From Bacteroidales bacterium (GTDB taxonomy: Bacteria; Bacteroidota; Bacteroidia; Bacteroidales; F082), in the NCBI GenBank assembly GCA_017395365.1, contig JAFPUN010000005.1, positions 1 through 50,626 on the forward strand: a stretch of DNA of 50,626 nt. Reading direction: 5' to 3'. The notes under the pieces are model-generated. The model had not been told where the DNA came from. It did no database searches and saw only the letters and a program-made list of their open reading frames with translations. How positions within the stretch are numbered: position 1 is the stretch's first letter; every line of letters starts with the position of its first letter. Positions 17,739 to 26,651 of the stretch are shown piece after piece. Made by a program: the position numbers and the translations under genes.

Positions 17739-20717
17739 TTATCTTTTATTGATTTTGCGTACAACAGTATTGGTACCCACAAGGGCCTCTACGGTTTGTA
17801 TGGCCGTCAGTGCCACGCCACACATGCCGTGAATGTTGACGTTTTGTCCTGTCAGATAAAGGTTTTTGACTTTCGTGAAGACCGACAGTTGCGAGAGCAT
17901 AATGTTGTGGCTGTCTCTCAAAAAACCATAATTAGAGCCTTCCTTATTGCCATAGTAGTCGCGGATGGTCAAGGGCGACGAGGCCATGACAAACTCTGTC
18001 TTTTCGCGGATGTCGGGATAGATTTTTTCCATGAAGTCGAGCACCTGTTCGGTCATCTGCAATTTCCATTGCTCGTATGACGCTCCCCTGTGGCCCACTT
18101 GGCTAGCTTCCCATGGCTTGACCCACTCATAGTCCATCTCGCTGATGATGACCATGGTCTCGGCATAGCTACCTTGTCCTTCAACGGCTGGGGTGTAATA
18201 CATCACGCTGTTGGGCCATTCGCTTTGGCTGATGTCGTACTTGGTGTCATAGTCGGAGAGGCAGTAATTCGTGTGGTTGACATAAGGGAAGGCGCCCTCC
18301 TTGAACTTGACATAGACTTTGAAGCACGAACGCGTCTCGGGTATCGACTGGATCCGGCTCCTGAACAAGGTTGGGAATGCCTTGTCGTCCACCAGACGCA
18401 AGAGCACGTCGGGGTGCACATCGGAGATATAGCTGTCGGCATGATAGGCGTTGCCTTGTTTGGTGATGACTCGACATACCTCGCGTCCCTCTACCTCGAT
18501 GCGCACCACTTCCTCGTTGGCAAGCACTTGACCTCCAGCCGTTTCTATCACCTCTTTCAGCAACTCTGCCATCTGCTGGCTGCTGCCCACAAACTGGTAG
18601 GTGCCACCGATATGTAGGACGCCCAACAGCGCACTCATAAAGGCTGGTGTGGTGCCAGGCTTGCCGCCCATCAGCGGGTTGAGGTAGGAGAGCACGCCTT
18701 TGAGTTTTTGGTCGGTGATATAACGGTCCATCAGCTCATCGTAAGGTAGGATGGCATCCTCGGAAACCGACATGAAGACTTGCGGCTTTTGTTCGCGCAG
18801 ATAGAAGAGGTCTTCTTCTTCGGATAGTGCAAACAGTTTGTCGACATAAGCCCTGATGTTTGCTTTCTCGGAGGGAAAGACCTCACCCAGATAGTTGATG
18901 AAGTGTTCTTTCCCCTTGGGCAGGCTATAAGAGGCTCCATCCTCAAGCACTTTCACCACATCGTAGCCCTCCTCATCCATGGCACGGAGCGAGAGGCGAT
19001 CCATAATGCCGAGATAGGAGAAAAGCTTGCGTAGTTGGCCTTCCTCGCCAAATCCTCCGAAGACATGCATCCCCGTCGGAAAGCTAACGCCCTTGCGTTT
19101 GAAGGTCTGCAGACCCCCGCCAATGATGGCATTCTTTTCGAGCACCGTCACTTTATAGCCTTCCTTGGCGAGCAAGGCACCCGATACCAAGCCACCCAAG
19201 CCGCCGCCGATGACGACAACGCTTTTTCGGTTCGATTCCATCATTTGTTGCCTGACTTTTGCTTCGCCCAACAGATGCTGGCACACATTCATCGTGCCCA
19301 CCAACACGCCCAACATGCCATGCGAGTTGATGTTTTGTCCGACCAAAAGCAGGTTGGAGACTTTGGTCTTGTATGACACCCTGTCGGCGATGTTGTTCAC
19401 ATTTTTCTCTAGACCATAGATGGACCCTTCGGGCGTGGATGTATAGTCACGATAGGTCAAGGGGGAAGCGGCATAATAGGCCTCAATGGCGTCGCGAAGC
19501 CCTGGAAAATCCTTCTCGACGCTATCCAACAAACGTTCGGCCATGTGGGCTTTGAAGCGTTCGTAATCGTCACCCCGATGTCCAATGGAGGTGTCGCTCC
19601 AATTTCGGACAGCGTCCATCGACATATAAGCCAACACCACGCCGCCTCGGGCATATTTCGGGTTGGGCTCGTGGCAATGGTGCATATAAAGATAACCTTG
19701 GGGCCACTTATCGCCTATGTCCCCGTTCATTTGCCACGGAGAGTCGGTGCTGAAGCCATAGAAGTTGGAGTTGAGATACGGCATGGCTCCTTCCTTGAAA
19801 CGAAGGAACAACGAAAACACGGCCGTGGTATCGGCGATACCCTTGATGCGTGACTTATAGGCCTGGGTGAACACCCCATCATCAACCATGCCGATCATCT
19901 GTTTTGGGTTGACATCGGAGATGACTACGTCGGCCGTGAACTTCTCGCCATTCGCAGTCAGTACACCCGAGGCTTTCTTACCTTCCACCAAGATTTTTGT
20001 CACCTTGCGTCGGGTGAGCACCTTGCCCCCGTGTTGTTCAAAAACCTCGGTCAAGGCTTTGACGATAGCATCGCTGCCGCCTACGATGCGGAAAGCGCTG
20101 CTGTTGTAGAAATCGAAGATAAAGGCATGCGTCGCAAAAGGCGTTTTTCCCCTTTGGGCGGCATAGAGCGAAAGGTTGCCCACCAGCACCTCGCGCAGCA
20201 AGGGGTCGGTGATGGTTTGGTCGATTACATCGCTCAAGCTCTGATACAACAACTTGTCGTCAATAAAGCGGCTCTCGTCGACAACATGTTGCAAGTCACG
20301 AAAGGGCGACAAAGAAGCCACTTGCTCAACCAAGTCACAATAATGCTCAAGGTTTTCTCTCTGGTCCGGAAAACGCTGTGCAAACTTCTCGATGAAAGCA
20401 TCGCGACCATTGGGAAAGGCAAAACGCTCGCCTTGCAGCGACACCACATCATACGCCTTGGGGTCCAAGCGGTTCAACACAACCTTATCCTTGATGCCAA
20501 GATAGTTGAAATAATGGGAAAGCACTTGACCGTCGTCAAGGCTACCGATAAAGTGCATCCCTGTCTCAAACTTGACGCCATCGCGCGTGAAACACTGCAA
20601 ACAGCCGCCCACTTGCGACGCCTGCTCCAATATAGTGACATCATAGCCGTTTTTGGCGAGGATGACACCCGTCGACAGACCACCTAAACCACTCCCGATG
20701 ATGATGCATTTCTTCAT
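17739..20717 (-). CDS. Tandem fusion of two CrtI/phytoene-desaturase-like flavoproteins
   Basis: 992 residues made of two complete copies of one enzyme. Copy 1 (about 1-490) starts IIGSGLGGLSTG and has GMHFIGSLDDGQ and NLLLVGQNINSHGMLGVLVG. Copy 2 starts at Met 493 with VVVIGGGLGGLVSG, GMHVFGGFGEEGQ and NLYLTGQNVNIHGMCGVALT. Each has its own FAD-binding Rossmann motif and C-terminal FAD/substrate signature. Single-copy relatives of about 500 residues accompany aryl-polyene and flexirubin clusters and are thought to be desaturases or isomerases. The copies have diverged, so the fusion is not a recent duplication. It starts 4 bases inside the MMPL gene. Confidence 0.9.
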   Translation of the reverse strand: MKKCIIIGSGLGGLSTGVILAKNGYDVTILEQASQVGGCLQCFTRDGVKFETGMHFIGSLDDGQVLSHYFNYLGIKDKVVLNRLDPKAYDVVSLQGERFAFPNGRDAFIEKFAQRFPDQRENLEHYCDLVEQVASLSPFRDLQHVVDESRFIDDKLLYQSLSDVIDQTITDPLLREVLVGNLSLYAAQRGKTPFATHAFIFDFYNSSAFRIVGGSDAIVKALTEVFEQHGGKVLTRRKVTKILVEGKKASGVLTANGEKFTADVVISDVNPKQMIGMVDDGVFTQAYKSRIKGIADTTAVFSLFLRFKEGAMPYLNSNFYGFSTDSPWQMNGDIGDKWPQGYLYMHHCHEPNPKYARGGVVLAYMSMDAVRNWSDTSIGHRGDDYERFKAHMAERLLDSVEKDFPGLRDAIEAYYAASPLTYRDYTSTPEGSIYGLEKNVNNIADRVSYKTKVSNLLLVGQNINSHGMLGVLVGTMNVCQHLLGEAKVRQQMMESNRKSVVVIGGGLGGLVSGALLAKEGYKVTVLEKNAIIGGGLQTFKRKGVSFPTGMHVFGGFGEEGQLRKLFSYLGIMDRLSLRAMDEEGYDVVKVLEDGASYSLPKGKEHFINYLGEVFPSEKANIRAYVDKLFALSEEEDLFYLREQKPQVFMSVSEDAILPYDELMDRYITDQKLKGVLSYLNPLMGGKPGTTPAFMSALLGVLHIGGTYQFVGSSQQMAELLKEVIETAGGQVLANEEVVRIEVEGREVCRVITKQGNAYHADSYISDVHPDVLLRLVDDKAFPTLFRSRIQSIPETRSCFKVYVKFKEGAFPYVNHTNYCLSDYDTKYDISQSEWPNSVMYYTPAVEGQGSYAETMVIISEMDYEWVKPWEASQVGHRGASYEQWKLQMTEQVLDFMEKIYPDIREKTEFVMASSPLTIRDYYGNKEGSNYGFLRDSHNIMLSQLSVFTKVKNLYLTGQNVNIHGMCGVALTAIQTVEALVGTNTVVRKINKR

Positions 20718-23700
20718 TTCATGAAATCTTGGTTATCCATTGTAAAATCACAGTCTGGCAGCACCTCTCCCTCGCTAACGAAGTGCAAGTTGTCGGGGAT
20801 GTAGCTGGTATGGGAAGCGATGAGGTGCTTGTCGTTGTCGGCTTCCACGGCAAACACCTGGGTGTCGCGATGCACCAAGGCCACCGTCCATGCCAAGGCG
20901 CCGTAGCCGCTGTTGCGAATCAAGATGCTGCCATGGTTCAGGGCATCGATTTCGGCGGCTCTTGCCTTGATTTTCTTTATGTCGCGGCGACAAGCGCGTT
21001 CCACTTCGTGGCCTTTGTAGACATATTTGTAGCGCACAAACGGCAACACATATTCGGTATCCTCGCGTTGGCGTCGGATTTCATCGAAATGCTGGATGTA
21101 ATATTTGTGGAATTGCGATGTCAAGGGGCGCGACTCCATTGCTTGCACCTCATCGGCCTTCATCCTCTGCCCTATCTCCACAAACAACTGGCCTTCGCGC
21201 AGCACGATGTCATTCTTGGGCATCACATGGCTCGCCCCATGGATGAAAACGGGCAGGATGTCGACACCCAAGGCCTGCGCCAACGAAAAGGCTCCCTTGT
21301 GGAAACGCAGGATCTCGCCCGTCACCGAACGCGTGCCTTCGGGGAAAACGACGATAGAATAGCCGCGTTCAACAAGTCTCTTCAGGCGCTCCACATTCTT
21401 GTCGTAGCCATCGGAGACAGGATAGTATTCGGCATAGCGAATCACCAAGCCGTAGATGGGGTTTTTCCATACCCAGTCGGTGGTGAGCAACACCACTTTG
21501 GGATGCAGCATGATGGTACAGAGCAGGTCGAGGTGCGACTGGTGGTTGGCGATGATGACGGCTGGCTGCTCAAAGGTCTCGCCATACTGGTTGTCAAAAT
21601 GGTACTTCACACCCGGCAACAGCTTCAAAGCCACACGCATGAATGTCGAGATAATCTTATGGAAACGGTAACGCTTCTTCTCGGTGTTGGGACCCAACAG
21701 CATATAAACCAAAGTGAACGGCGTGAAGATAAAGAGAACGAAGACAACGAAGACCAAAAGCGTTAAAATGGTATATATCAGTCGTTTCAATGTCAATGGC
21801 ACCTCGCGCAACTGGCCTTTTTTCCTGGTCAGCCAGCCGAAGATGATGGGCGGCAGATAGCAGGCCATGAAGACCACTGTGGCCATACCGATGATGGCCA
21901 CCTCGGCCAACGAGCGCATGGCGGGATGTTTGGCGAAGATGAGCGCGCCGATGCCAATGAACATGAGGATGCCCGAGAGGATGACGCTGTTGCGGTAGTT
22001 CTTCAGCATCCGCTTGCCGTAGGCGTATTCGTAGAGCAGCCCTTCCGTGATGAAGATGGTATAGTCGTCGCCCTGGCCGAAGATGAAGGTGGCCAAGATG
22101 ATATTGACGATGTTGAACTTGATGCCGCCCAGGTGCATGATGCCCAAGATCCAGGCCCAGCCCACCGTCAGGGGGAGGAAGGCCAGCAGCGACAGCTCCA
22201 AACGCCCGAACGAGAGGCAGAGGAAGAAGAACACCACGATGCTGCACACATAGAGGATGTAGTCGAAATCGGATGAAAGGGCACTGACCAAATTGTTGCC
22301 CACATCGCTGATGCTGAAAGCAAAGCCGTTAATACAGGTCCCTGAGCCCGTCGAAGGGCCGTCTTTAGAAGTCATTATCTGCCTAACCTGATCTTTCATA
22401 GTCTCCGACGCCTCCATCGGCACCCGCACAAAGTTCACCACCCGCGCCAAAGAATCGTGCTGCAACATATAGTTGCCACATAAAGCCGTCAAAGGCTCCA
22501 TCTCGCTTTCGCTCAAAGGCTGATAATCTTTGTCAATGCCATCAGTGAAACGCTCAAAGGCGTTTTCAGTGAAACCGGCTTTGACTGCCTCGGCCTTGAC
22601 TTGCTCGGCCAAACCGGCATGGCGTTGCCAGAACTCCTTCCACATCTCAAGGGACTTCTCTTGGGCCTCTACCGAAGGCAGCAAGCCGTCCATGCCCGAG
22701 ATGCTGTATTCGATGCTATCGGGAACCGACTGCCGCAAGCCTGCCATTATCCTCTCGTTTTGCCTGATGGCTTCCTGGATGTCGGCGGCTTCAGAGACGA
22801 CATAGATCAAGTCGGTCTCGCCTTCCCGCTGCAGCGATTCGCTCAATAGGGCCAAGTCTTCCTTTTGTTGGCTTGTCATGTAGTTGATATTGTGCAAGTC
22901 GGCATCGAAGGCGGTGTCCTGGCTGAAATAGGTGAGTATCAATGTGAGGATAACCAATGGCCAAAAAGCATACAATTTGATTTTGCGCCAGGTCTCCGAA
23001 GGTGCCTTGCCGTCGTCGACGAAGAGTTTCTTGGTCTTCTTGGGCACCACGGCAAACAGGGGGAGGAAGACCATCACGAAGAGGATGGTGCCCACCAGCG
23101 TCAAGGCGCCGAAGAGTCCGAGGTCGCGCATGGCCTCGGCCTTCACGAAGACGAGACAGGCAAAGGCCGCCACCGTGGTGAGGTTACCGATGACCAAAGG
23201 CTGGATGACATCCTTCAAGGCCTCGCGTTTGTTGGGTTCCTGCTTGATGTGGTCAAGATAATGCAAGGGATAGTTGACCGCGATGCCGATGATGACCGAG
23301 CCGATGCCCACCACGATGAGCGAGATGCTCGTCTTGAACAAGGCGATGACCGCCAAGGCGAAGATCCAGCCAAAGAGGATGGCGATGCCCAACCACAACA
23401 GGTTGCGCTTGCGCGCCATGGTAAACATCAGGATGCCGAAAATCAGCACAAGGGCGATGGCAAGCGAGAGAAAACTGTCTCTCTTGATTTGCCGGGCATT
23501 GGTGACCGCTATGGTGGGTGCGCCGACAGCCGAGACGCGCACCCCATGATGCTCGCTCTCGGTCAGCGCAACCACTTGATCGATAAGATTCACTATCTTG
23601 GCGTTGCCTTGGGTGTCGCTGCCCGAGAATGGCGACGAGAAGAAGGCAAAGCCTTTGTCACCGCTTTCGTTGAAGAGGTATTCGTCTTCAAGGCGGTAGT

Positions 23701-24298
23701 TTTGTGTGGGATTGAGCGCGTTGAGGCGTTGCAGGGCAGGCGAATAGAGGTTGAGCGGGTCGGCCTTGATGCCATCGACGACGAAACCGGCCGTGGGCAT
23801 GGACAGCATCCGCTTGATGTTGGCCATGCTAGTGGCCACATGCTCGGGGTCGGCCAGCAACGAGTCCATGCGTCGGTAGTCGGCTTCGGTGAGAAACAGG
23901 GCTTGGTTCTCACGGATGAAGTCCATGGCGTCAAACACTTCGCTGCCATCGACGCGACATTGCAAGTCGCTGACGATTTGTGCCGTGTCGCATTCCTTCC
24001 AATGGCTCTCAAAGGCATCCATGGCATCCATGATGGCATCGATGGCTTCATCATTGGCCAATAGGGTTGTATCGGCAGAGAAGATGACGGTGATTTGTCC
24101 CTGGTCGCTCATGTCGTTGTAGACCGAGGTGTAGCGTTCCTTCTCGGGGTCGGTGGGCAGGAAGTCAGCAATGTTCTCCTTATAATCCAGACGCAGTGCC
24201 GAAAACACACAGAGGGCCGTGACAACCAGCAATAGGGCTATCGAGACGGCTTTGTGTTTCGACAGGTAGTCGTAGATGGAAAGGAAGAACTTGTTCAT
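20714..24298 (-). CDS. MMPL/RND exporter fused to PlsC acyltransferase and a methyltransferase-like tail
   Basis: 1194 residues from the ATG at 24298 (ATGA overlap with the GT2 stop). Residues about 1-860: RND-type exporter with two sets of membrane helices and large periplasmic loops (LLLVVTALCVFSALRLDYKE first helix; GQGDDYTIFITEGL in the second half). Residues about 880-1060: PlsC domain with NHQSHLDLL (HX4D, about 918) and FPEGTRS (about 986). The last 120 residues (ILIRNSGYGALAWTVALV, VFAVEADNDKHLI) resemble a degenerate SAM methyltransferase fold. Such pumps export polyene lipids in aryl-polyene loci. Residues near 646 (DGPSTGSGT) are an in-frame repeat insertion in a periplasmic loop. 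Confidence 0.9.
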   Translation of the reverse strand: MNKFFLSIYDYLSKHKAVSIALLLVVTALCVFSALRLDYKENIADFLPTDPEKERYTSVYNDMSDQGQITVIFSADTTLLANDEAIDAIMDAMDAFESHWKECDTAQIVSDLQCRVDGSEVFDAMDFIRENQALFLTEADYRRMDSLLADPEHVATSMANIKRMLSMPTAGFVVDGIKADPLNLYSPALQRLNALNPTQNYRLEDEYLFNESGDKGFAFFSSPFSGSDTQGNAKIVNLIDQVVALTESEHHGVRVSAVGAPTIAVTNARQIKRDSFLSLAIALVLIFGILMFTMARKRNLLWLGIAILFGWIFALAVIALFKTSISLIVVGIGSVIIGIAVNYPLHYLDHIKQEPNKREALKDVIQPLVIGNLTTVAAFACLVFVKAEAMRDLGLFGALTLVGTILFVMVFLPLFAVVPKKTKKLFVDDGKAPSETWRKIKLYAFWPLVILTLILTYFSQDTAFDADLHNINYMTSQQKEDLALLSESLQREGETDLIYVVSEAADIQEAIRQNERIMAGLRQSVPDSIEYSISGMDGLLPSVEAQEKSLEMWKEFWQRHAGLAEQVKAEAVKAGFTENAFERFTDGIDKDYQPLSESEMEPLTALCGNYMLQHDSLARVVNFVRVPMEASETMKDQVRQIMTSKDGPSTGSGTCINGFAFSISDVGNNLVSALSSDFDYILYVCSIVVFFFLCLSFGRLELSLLAFLPLTVGWAWILGIMHLGGIKFNIVNIILATFIFGQGDDYTIFITEGLLYEYAYGKRMLKNYRNSVILSGILMFIGIGALIFAKHPAMRSLAEVAIIGMATVVFMACYLPPIIFGWLTRKKGQLREVPLTLKRLIYTILTLLVFVVFVLFIFTPFTLVYMLLGPNTEKKRYRFHKIISTFMRVALKLLPGVKYHFDNQYGETFEQPAVIIANHQSHLDLLCTIMLHPKVVLLTTDWVWKNPIYGLVIRYAEYYPVSDGYDKNVERLKRLVERGYSIVVFPEGTRSVTGEILRFHKGAFSLAQALGVDILPVFIHGASHVMPKNDIVLREGQLFVEIGQRMKADEVQAMESRPLTSQFHKYYIQHFDEIRRQREDTEYVLPFVRYKYVYKGHEVERACRRDIKKIKARAAEIDALNHGSILIRNSGYGALAWTVALVHRDTQVFAVEADNDKHLIASHTSYIPDNLHFVSEGEVLPDCDFTMDNQDFMK
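22337..22360. repeat. Half-copy of the CCTTCGACTGGCTCAGG repeat inside the MMPL gene
   Basis: On the minus strand these 24 bases differ at one position from the intergenic element at 41695-41718. Translated in frame as GPSTGSGT. Confidence 0.8.
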
Positions 24299-25065
24299 GC
24301 GCGTTTCCTCCCAAACAATTTGTGGATTAATCGCGAAGGCCAGCCATAGACGATGGCCAAGAGGCACAGGATGGTATTGAGCACGCTGATGCGAAAGAAG
24401 TCCCAAAACGGGCGGAAATGGGTGACGCGGTCTTCGGGATAGAACACATTGACCTTGATGGGCACGAGGTCGGTGCCGCGCCAGGCAGAGAAGACCAAGA
24501 GCGACAGCTCGGCTTCGTAGCGTGCGCTGAAGATGCGGGGCAGCCTGTGCAAGGGATAGAGGCGGTAACCCGTCTGGGTGTCGGGCAAGTTGATGCCTGT
24601 TTGTATCTTAAACCAAAAGTTCGAGAATTTGTTGGCGAAGGTGTTCTTGCCAGGCATATTGTCCTGTTTCAGGTTGCGGCTGCCCACGATGAGGGCGCTA
24701 GGGTGTTGCTCCAAGGCCTCGACAAACAGCGGGATGTCTTCCGGGAAATGCTGTCCGTCGCTGTCGATGGTGATGGCATAGTCAAAGCCCATCTGCTTGG
24801 CTTTCTTGAAGCCTTGCTTCAAGGCATAGCCTTTGCCTCGGTTGCGGCCATAGTCGACCACGGTGATGCGCTCGCCGAATGATGCCAAAATCTCGGCAGA
24901 ATCATCGGTGCAGCCGTCGTTGACCACGATGAAATCAGTGCAATAAGTCAGCACACGTTCCACCACATCGCGCAGTGTGCCGCCGTTGTTGTAGGTGGGC
25001 ATGATGGTGCAGACTTTCATCTGCTGCATCTTGTCGCGTATCGCTATGGCATCAGACGGGTTCAT
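24295..25065 (-). CDS. Family 2 glycosyltransferase
   Basis: 256 residues. GT2 A-fold: VCTIMPTYNNGGTLRDVVERVL, FIVVNDGCTDDS, GRNRGKGYALKQGF and the metal site DSDGQH. NLPDTQTGYRLYPL is typical of dolichol-phosphate-mannose-synthase-like and polyene-cluster GT2s. A C-terminal hydrophobic stretch (VLNTILCLLAIVYGWPSRL) suggests membrane attachment. It probably adds a sugar or similar group to the lipid product. It overlaps the dehydratase gene upstream by 14 bases and the exporter downstream by 4. Confidence 0.9.
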   Translation of the reverse strand: MNPSDAIAIRDKMQQMKVCTIMPTYNNGGTLRDVVERVLTYCTDFIVVNDGCTDDSAEILASFGERITVVDYGRNRGKGYALKQGFKKAKQMGFDYAITIDSDGQHFPEDIPLFVEALEQHPSALIVGSRNLKQDNMPGKNTFANKFSNFWFKIQTGINLPDTQTGYRLYPLHRLPRIFSARYEAELSLLVFSAWRGTDLVPIKVNVFYPEDRVTHFRPFWDFFRISVLNTILCLLAIVYGWPSRLIHKLFGRKRA

Positions 25066-25429
25066 AGCTAAAGGTTAGCGACATTTTGGTGTAGACGGAA
25101 GCTTCGTCGGCAATGACCACCAGGGCTTTGCATTCGGTCTCGTTCTCAACAAGATTCGAAAAAGTGAAACGCACCTCTTTGCCCTCGGAAGGAACCAGCA
25201 CGTTGAGGTATTTGACGTTCTTCGACGCTTTCAGGAAAAGCGGACGATCCAATTTTCGTTGCAGCAGCTCACCGGCGGTTTGAAGCAAGCAGGCTCCCGG
25301 AGTGATGGGATTGCCTGGAAAATGGGCTTGATAGATCAAATGCTCGGGGTTGCAGCACAAAAGGGCTGCGAAACCGTTTTCAGCTTCTTCTATGGATTCA
25401 ATATGGAAGAGGTTATCCAAAAAGTTCAT
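25052..25429 (-). CDS. Hotdog-fold 3-hydroxyacyl-ACP dehydratase-like protein
   Basis: 125 residues. AHFPGNPITPGACLLQTAGELL is the FabZ/FabA catalytic region, with His in HFPG and the conserved PGNPITPG turn. The acidic residue is replaced within QTAGEL (Gln/Glu). In polyene synthesis the dehydratase removes water from each 3-hydroxy intermediate to leave a trans double bond. A second dehydratase is at 37498-37935; aryl-polyene pathways commonly use an interacting pair. Located in a tight operon with GT2 and exporter. Confidence 0.85.
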   Translation of the reverse strand: MNFLDNLFHIESIEEAENGFAALLCCNPEHLIYQAHFPGNPITPGACLLQTAGELLQRKLDRPLFLKASKNVKYLNVLVPSEGKEVRFTFSNLVENETECKALVVIADEASVYTKMSLTFSYEPV

Positions 25430-25441
25430 ACACTCGTGTCT

Positions 25442-26011
25442 TTAGAAATCAACACTGAACGTCAAACCCAGTGTCGTATGGCTTTGGTCTTGCGAAAGAC
25501 AACATCTCATCAGTGAAGGTGAAACATGGAATGACACCTTTTGCGTGTTTTGGTTGTATTGTTCCACCACGCCATCGAGTTTTCCGTTACCAATGCCCCT
25601 CAAAATATAACCGACCACAAACATATCCGCTCCCAAACCGGCATTGAGCAGTCCCAATCTGATGTTCAATAAAGCATCTTTGGTTAAAATGTAATCATAC
25701 ACAAAATAGGACAGTCCTGCATAGCCCAAGCCTATTCCAAAGGCAATCCAGCCGACGGTTTTCAGCGTGTTGCCTGTGTAATACAAGGTACGACCCGAGT
25801 TAAATTGATCGAATAATTCAGTGTCCATCATGGTCTTCAACTCATCATCGGTGAGAAGATGGGCGTTGGGAGCCTTGAAAGATTCACCAAAATAAAGGTC
25901 GCCGCGATGTTTCTGCAAAGGCAAGCCCTTGTATTGATCTAAGATGTTGTTTTCTTGAGCCATCGAGGACAAGCCCATAAAAACGAGTAAAAACAATAAA
26001 AGCTTTTTCAT
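25442..26011 (-). CDS. Small exported membrane protein, paralogue of 11998-12561
   Basis: 189 residues. Signal peptide MKKLLLFLLVFMGLSSMAQ, LLTDDELKTMMD, then two hydrophobic segments (VGWIAFGIGLGYAGLSYFVY and LGLLNAGLGADMFVVGYIL), GNGKLDGVVEQYN and a C-terminal SFHVSPSLMRC...LTFSVDF. It is the first gene of the operon that continues into dehydratase, GT2, exporter and CrtI fusion (12-base gap). Function unknown. A paralogue closes the other operon, so these may be envelope parts of the same machinery (inference). Confidence 0.8.
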   Translation of the reverse strand: MKKLLLFLLVFMGLSSMAQENNILDQYKGLPLQKHRGDLYFGESFKAPNAHLLTDDELKTMMDTELFDQFNSGRTLYYTGNTLKTVGWIAFGIGLGYAGLSYFVYDYILTKDALLNIRLGLLNAGLGADMFVVGYILRGIGNGKLDGVVEQYNQNTQKVSFHVSPSLMRCCLSQDQSHTTLGLTFSVDF

Positions 26012-26034
26012 AGCGAATGATTTTAAATAAGAGG

Positions 26035-26042
26035 CAAAAATA
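26035..26042 (-). promoter_or_regulatory. Promoter -7 element for the exporter/CrtI operon
   Basis: TATTTTTG on the minus strand, 23 bases before the ATG at 26011. No clear -33 box. Confidence 0.55.
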
Positions 26043-26085
26043 GGAATTTATTCCTTTGCATAAAAACTGGTGTCGTAAAATGGAG

Positions 26086-26460
26086 TTATTCCAGCATCCA
26101 TTTCCAAGCAGGAATGACTTTGACGGTCTTCCCATTTTGTTGAATAACCTCTTCATCATGATGAGTTATGATAAAGAGATTGTCGCATTTTGTCATCGTA
26201 CTTGCCTCTATTATTCCATCCATCTCTCTTTGCCAAGTTGTTGTTTCTTGCATTTCCCAATACACTTGATACAATGCTTTCACTTGTTGTTCTTATTGCA
26301 CTACAAAGTCGCATTCCTTATTACCAGAATAATAAGTGATTTTATCAAGTGGATGGATGTGGCGATGCAGGTGTAATAGAACGGCATTTTCAAGTAGTTT
26401 GCCATTGTCGTCGCTTTGCGGAAGCAACACGGCTTGTCTCGTAATAGTATTTATGTGTGC
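26086..26460 (-). pseudogene. C-terminal remnant of a DUF4143-type AAA ATPase
   Basis: Read on minus, the sequence gives NGKLLENAVLLHLHR, ITYYSGNKECDFVVQ, a TAA stop at 26293-26295, then EQQVKALYQVYWEM...REMDGIIEA and LFIITHHDEE...VIPAWKWMLE. This is the characteristic C-terminal half-domain of DUF4143 ATPases. The Walker A part is missing, and the frame is broken by one stop. Directly before it lie a TATTTTTG box and two direct repeats, so the 5' part seems to have been deleted while the promoter was kept. The intact relative in this window is at 46587-47780. Confidence 0.8.
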
Positions 26461-26530
26461 AAAAATAAAAAAGTTTCCTAAAATAAAGGAAACTTTTCAA
26501 AAATCTTTCCTAAAATAAAGGAAACTTTAT
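26460..26530 (-). repeat. Two direct repeats and -7 box before the ATPase remnant
   Basis: TTTCCTAAAATAAAGGAAACTT occurs at 26474 and again at 26506, a 32-base period; each unit is an imperfect palindrome (TTTCCT...AGGAAA). A TATTTTTG box (minus, 26460-26467) follows. The arrangement resembles the 33-base-spaced repeats before the intact ATPase. Confidence 0.7.
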
Positions 26531-26651
26531 TTCAAAAACAATTAAAACACATGCGCCATTGCGGAATAAGGCTTCAATTCAATTATAGAAATCCTATAAT
26601 AGAAATTCTATAATTCATTCTTTCGTTCCTGCGGATTTGTAATCCCCATCA
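26531..26651. other. AT-rich spacer with an inverted repeat
   Basis: Holds AATTATAGAA (26581-26590) / TTCTATAATT (26606-26615), a possible weak terminator for the T9SS gene on the minus strand. A GCGGATTTGTAATCC stretch (26630-26644) looks like part of another dispersed repeat. No gene seen. Confidence 0.4.

Noticed and set aside
20714-24298. Multidrug or hydrophobe efflux pump
   Set aside because: Fusion to a PlsC acyltransferase and overlap with GT2 and CrtI genes point to lipid product export.
26474-26530. Insertion sequence terminal repeats
   Set aside because: The units are direct, not inverted at two ends, and no transposase or target duplication is visible.
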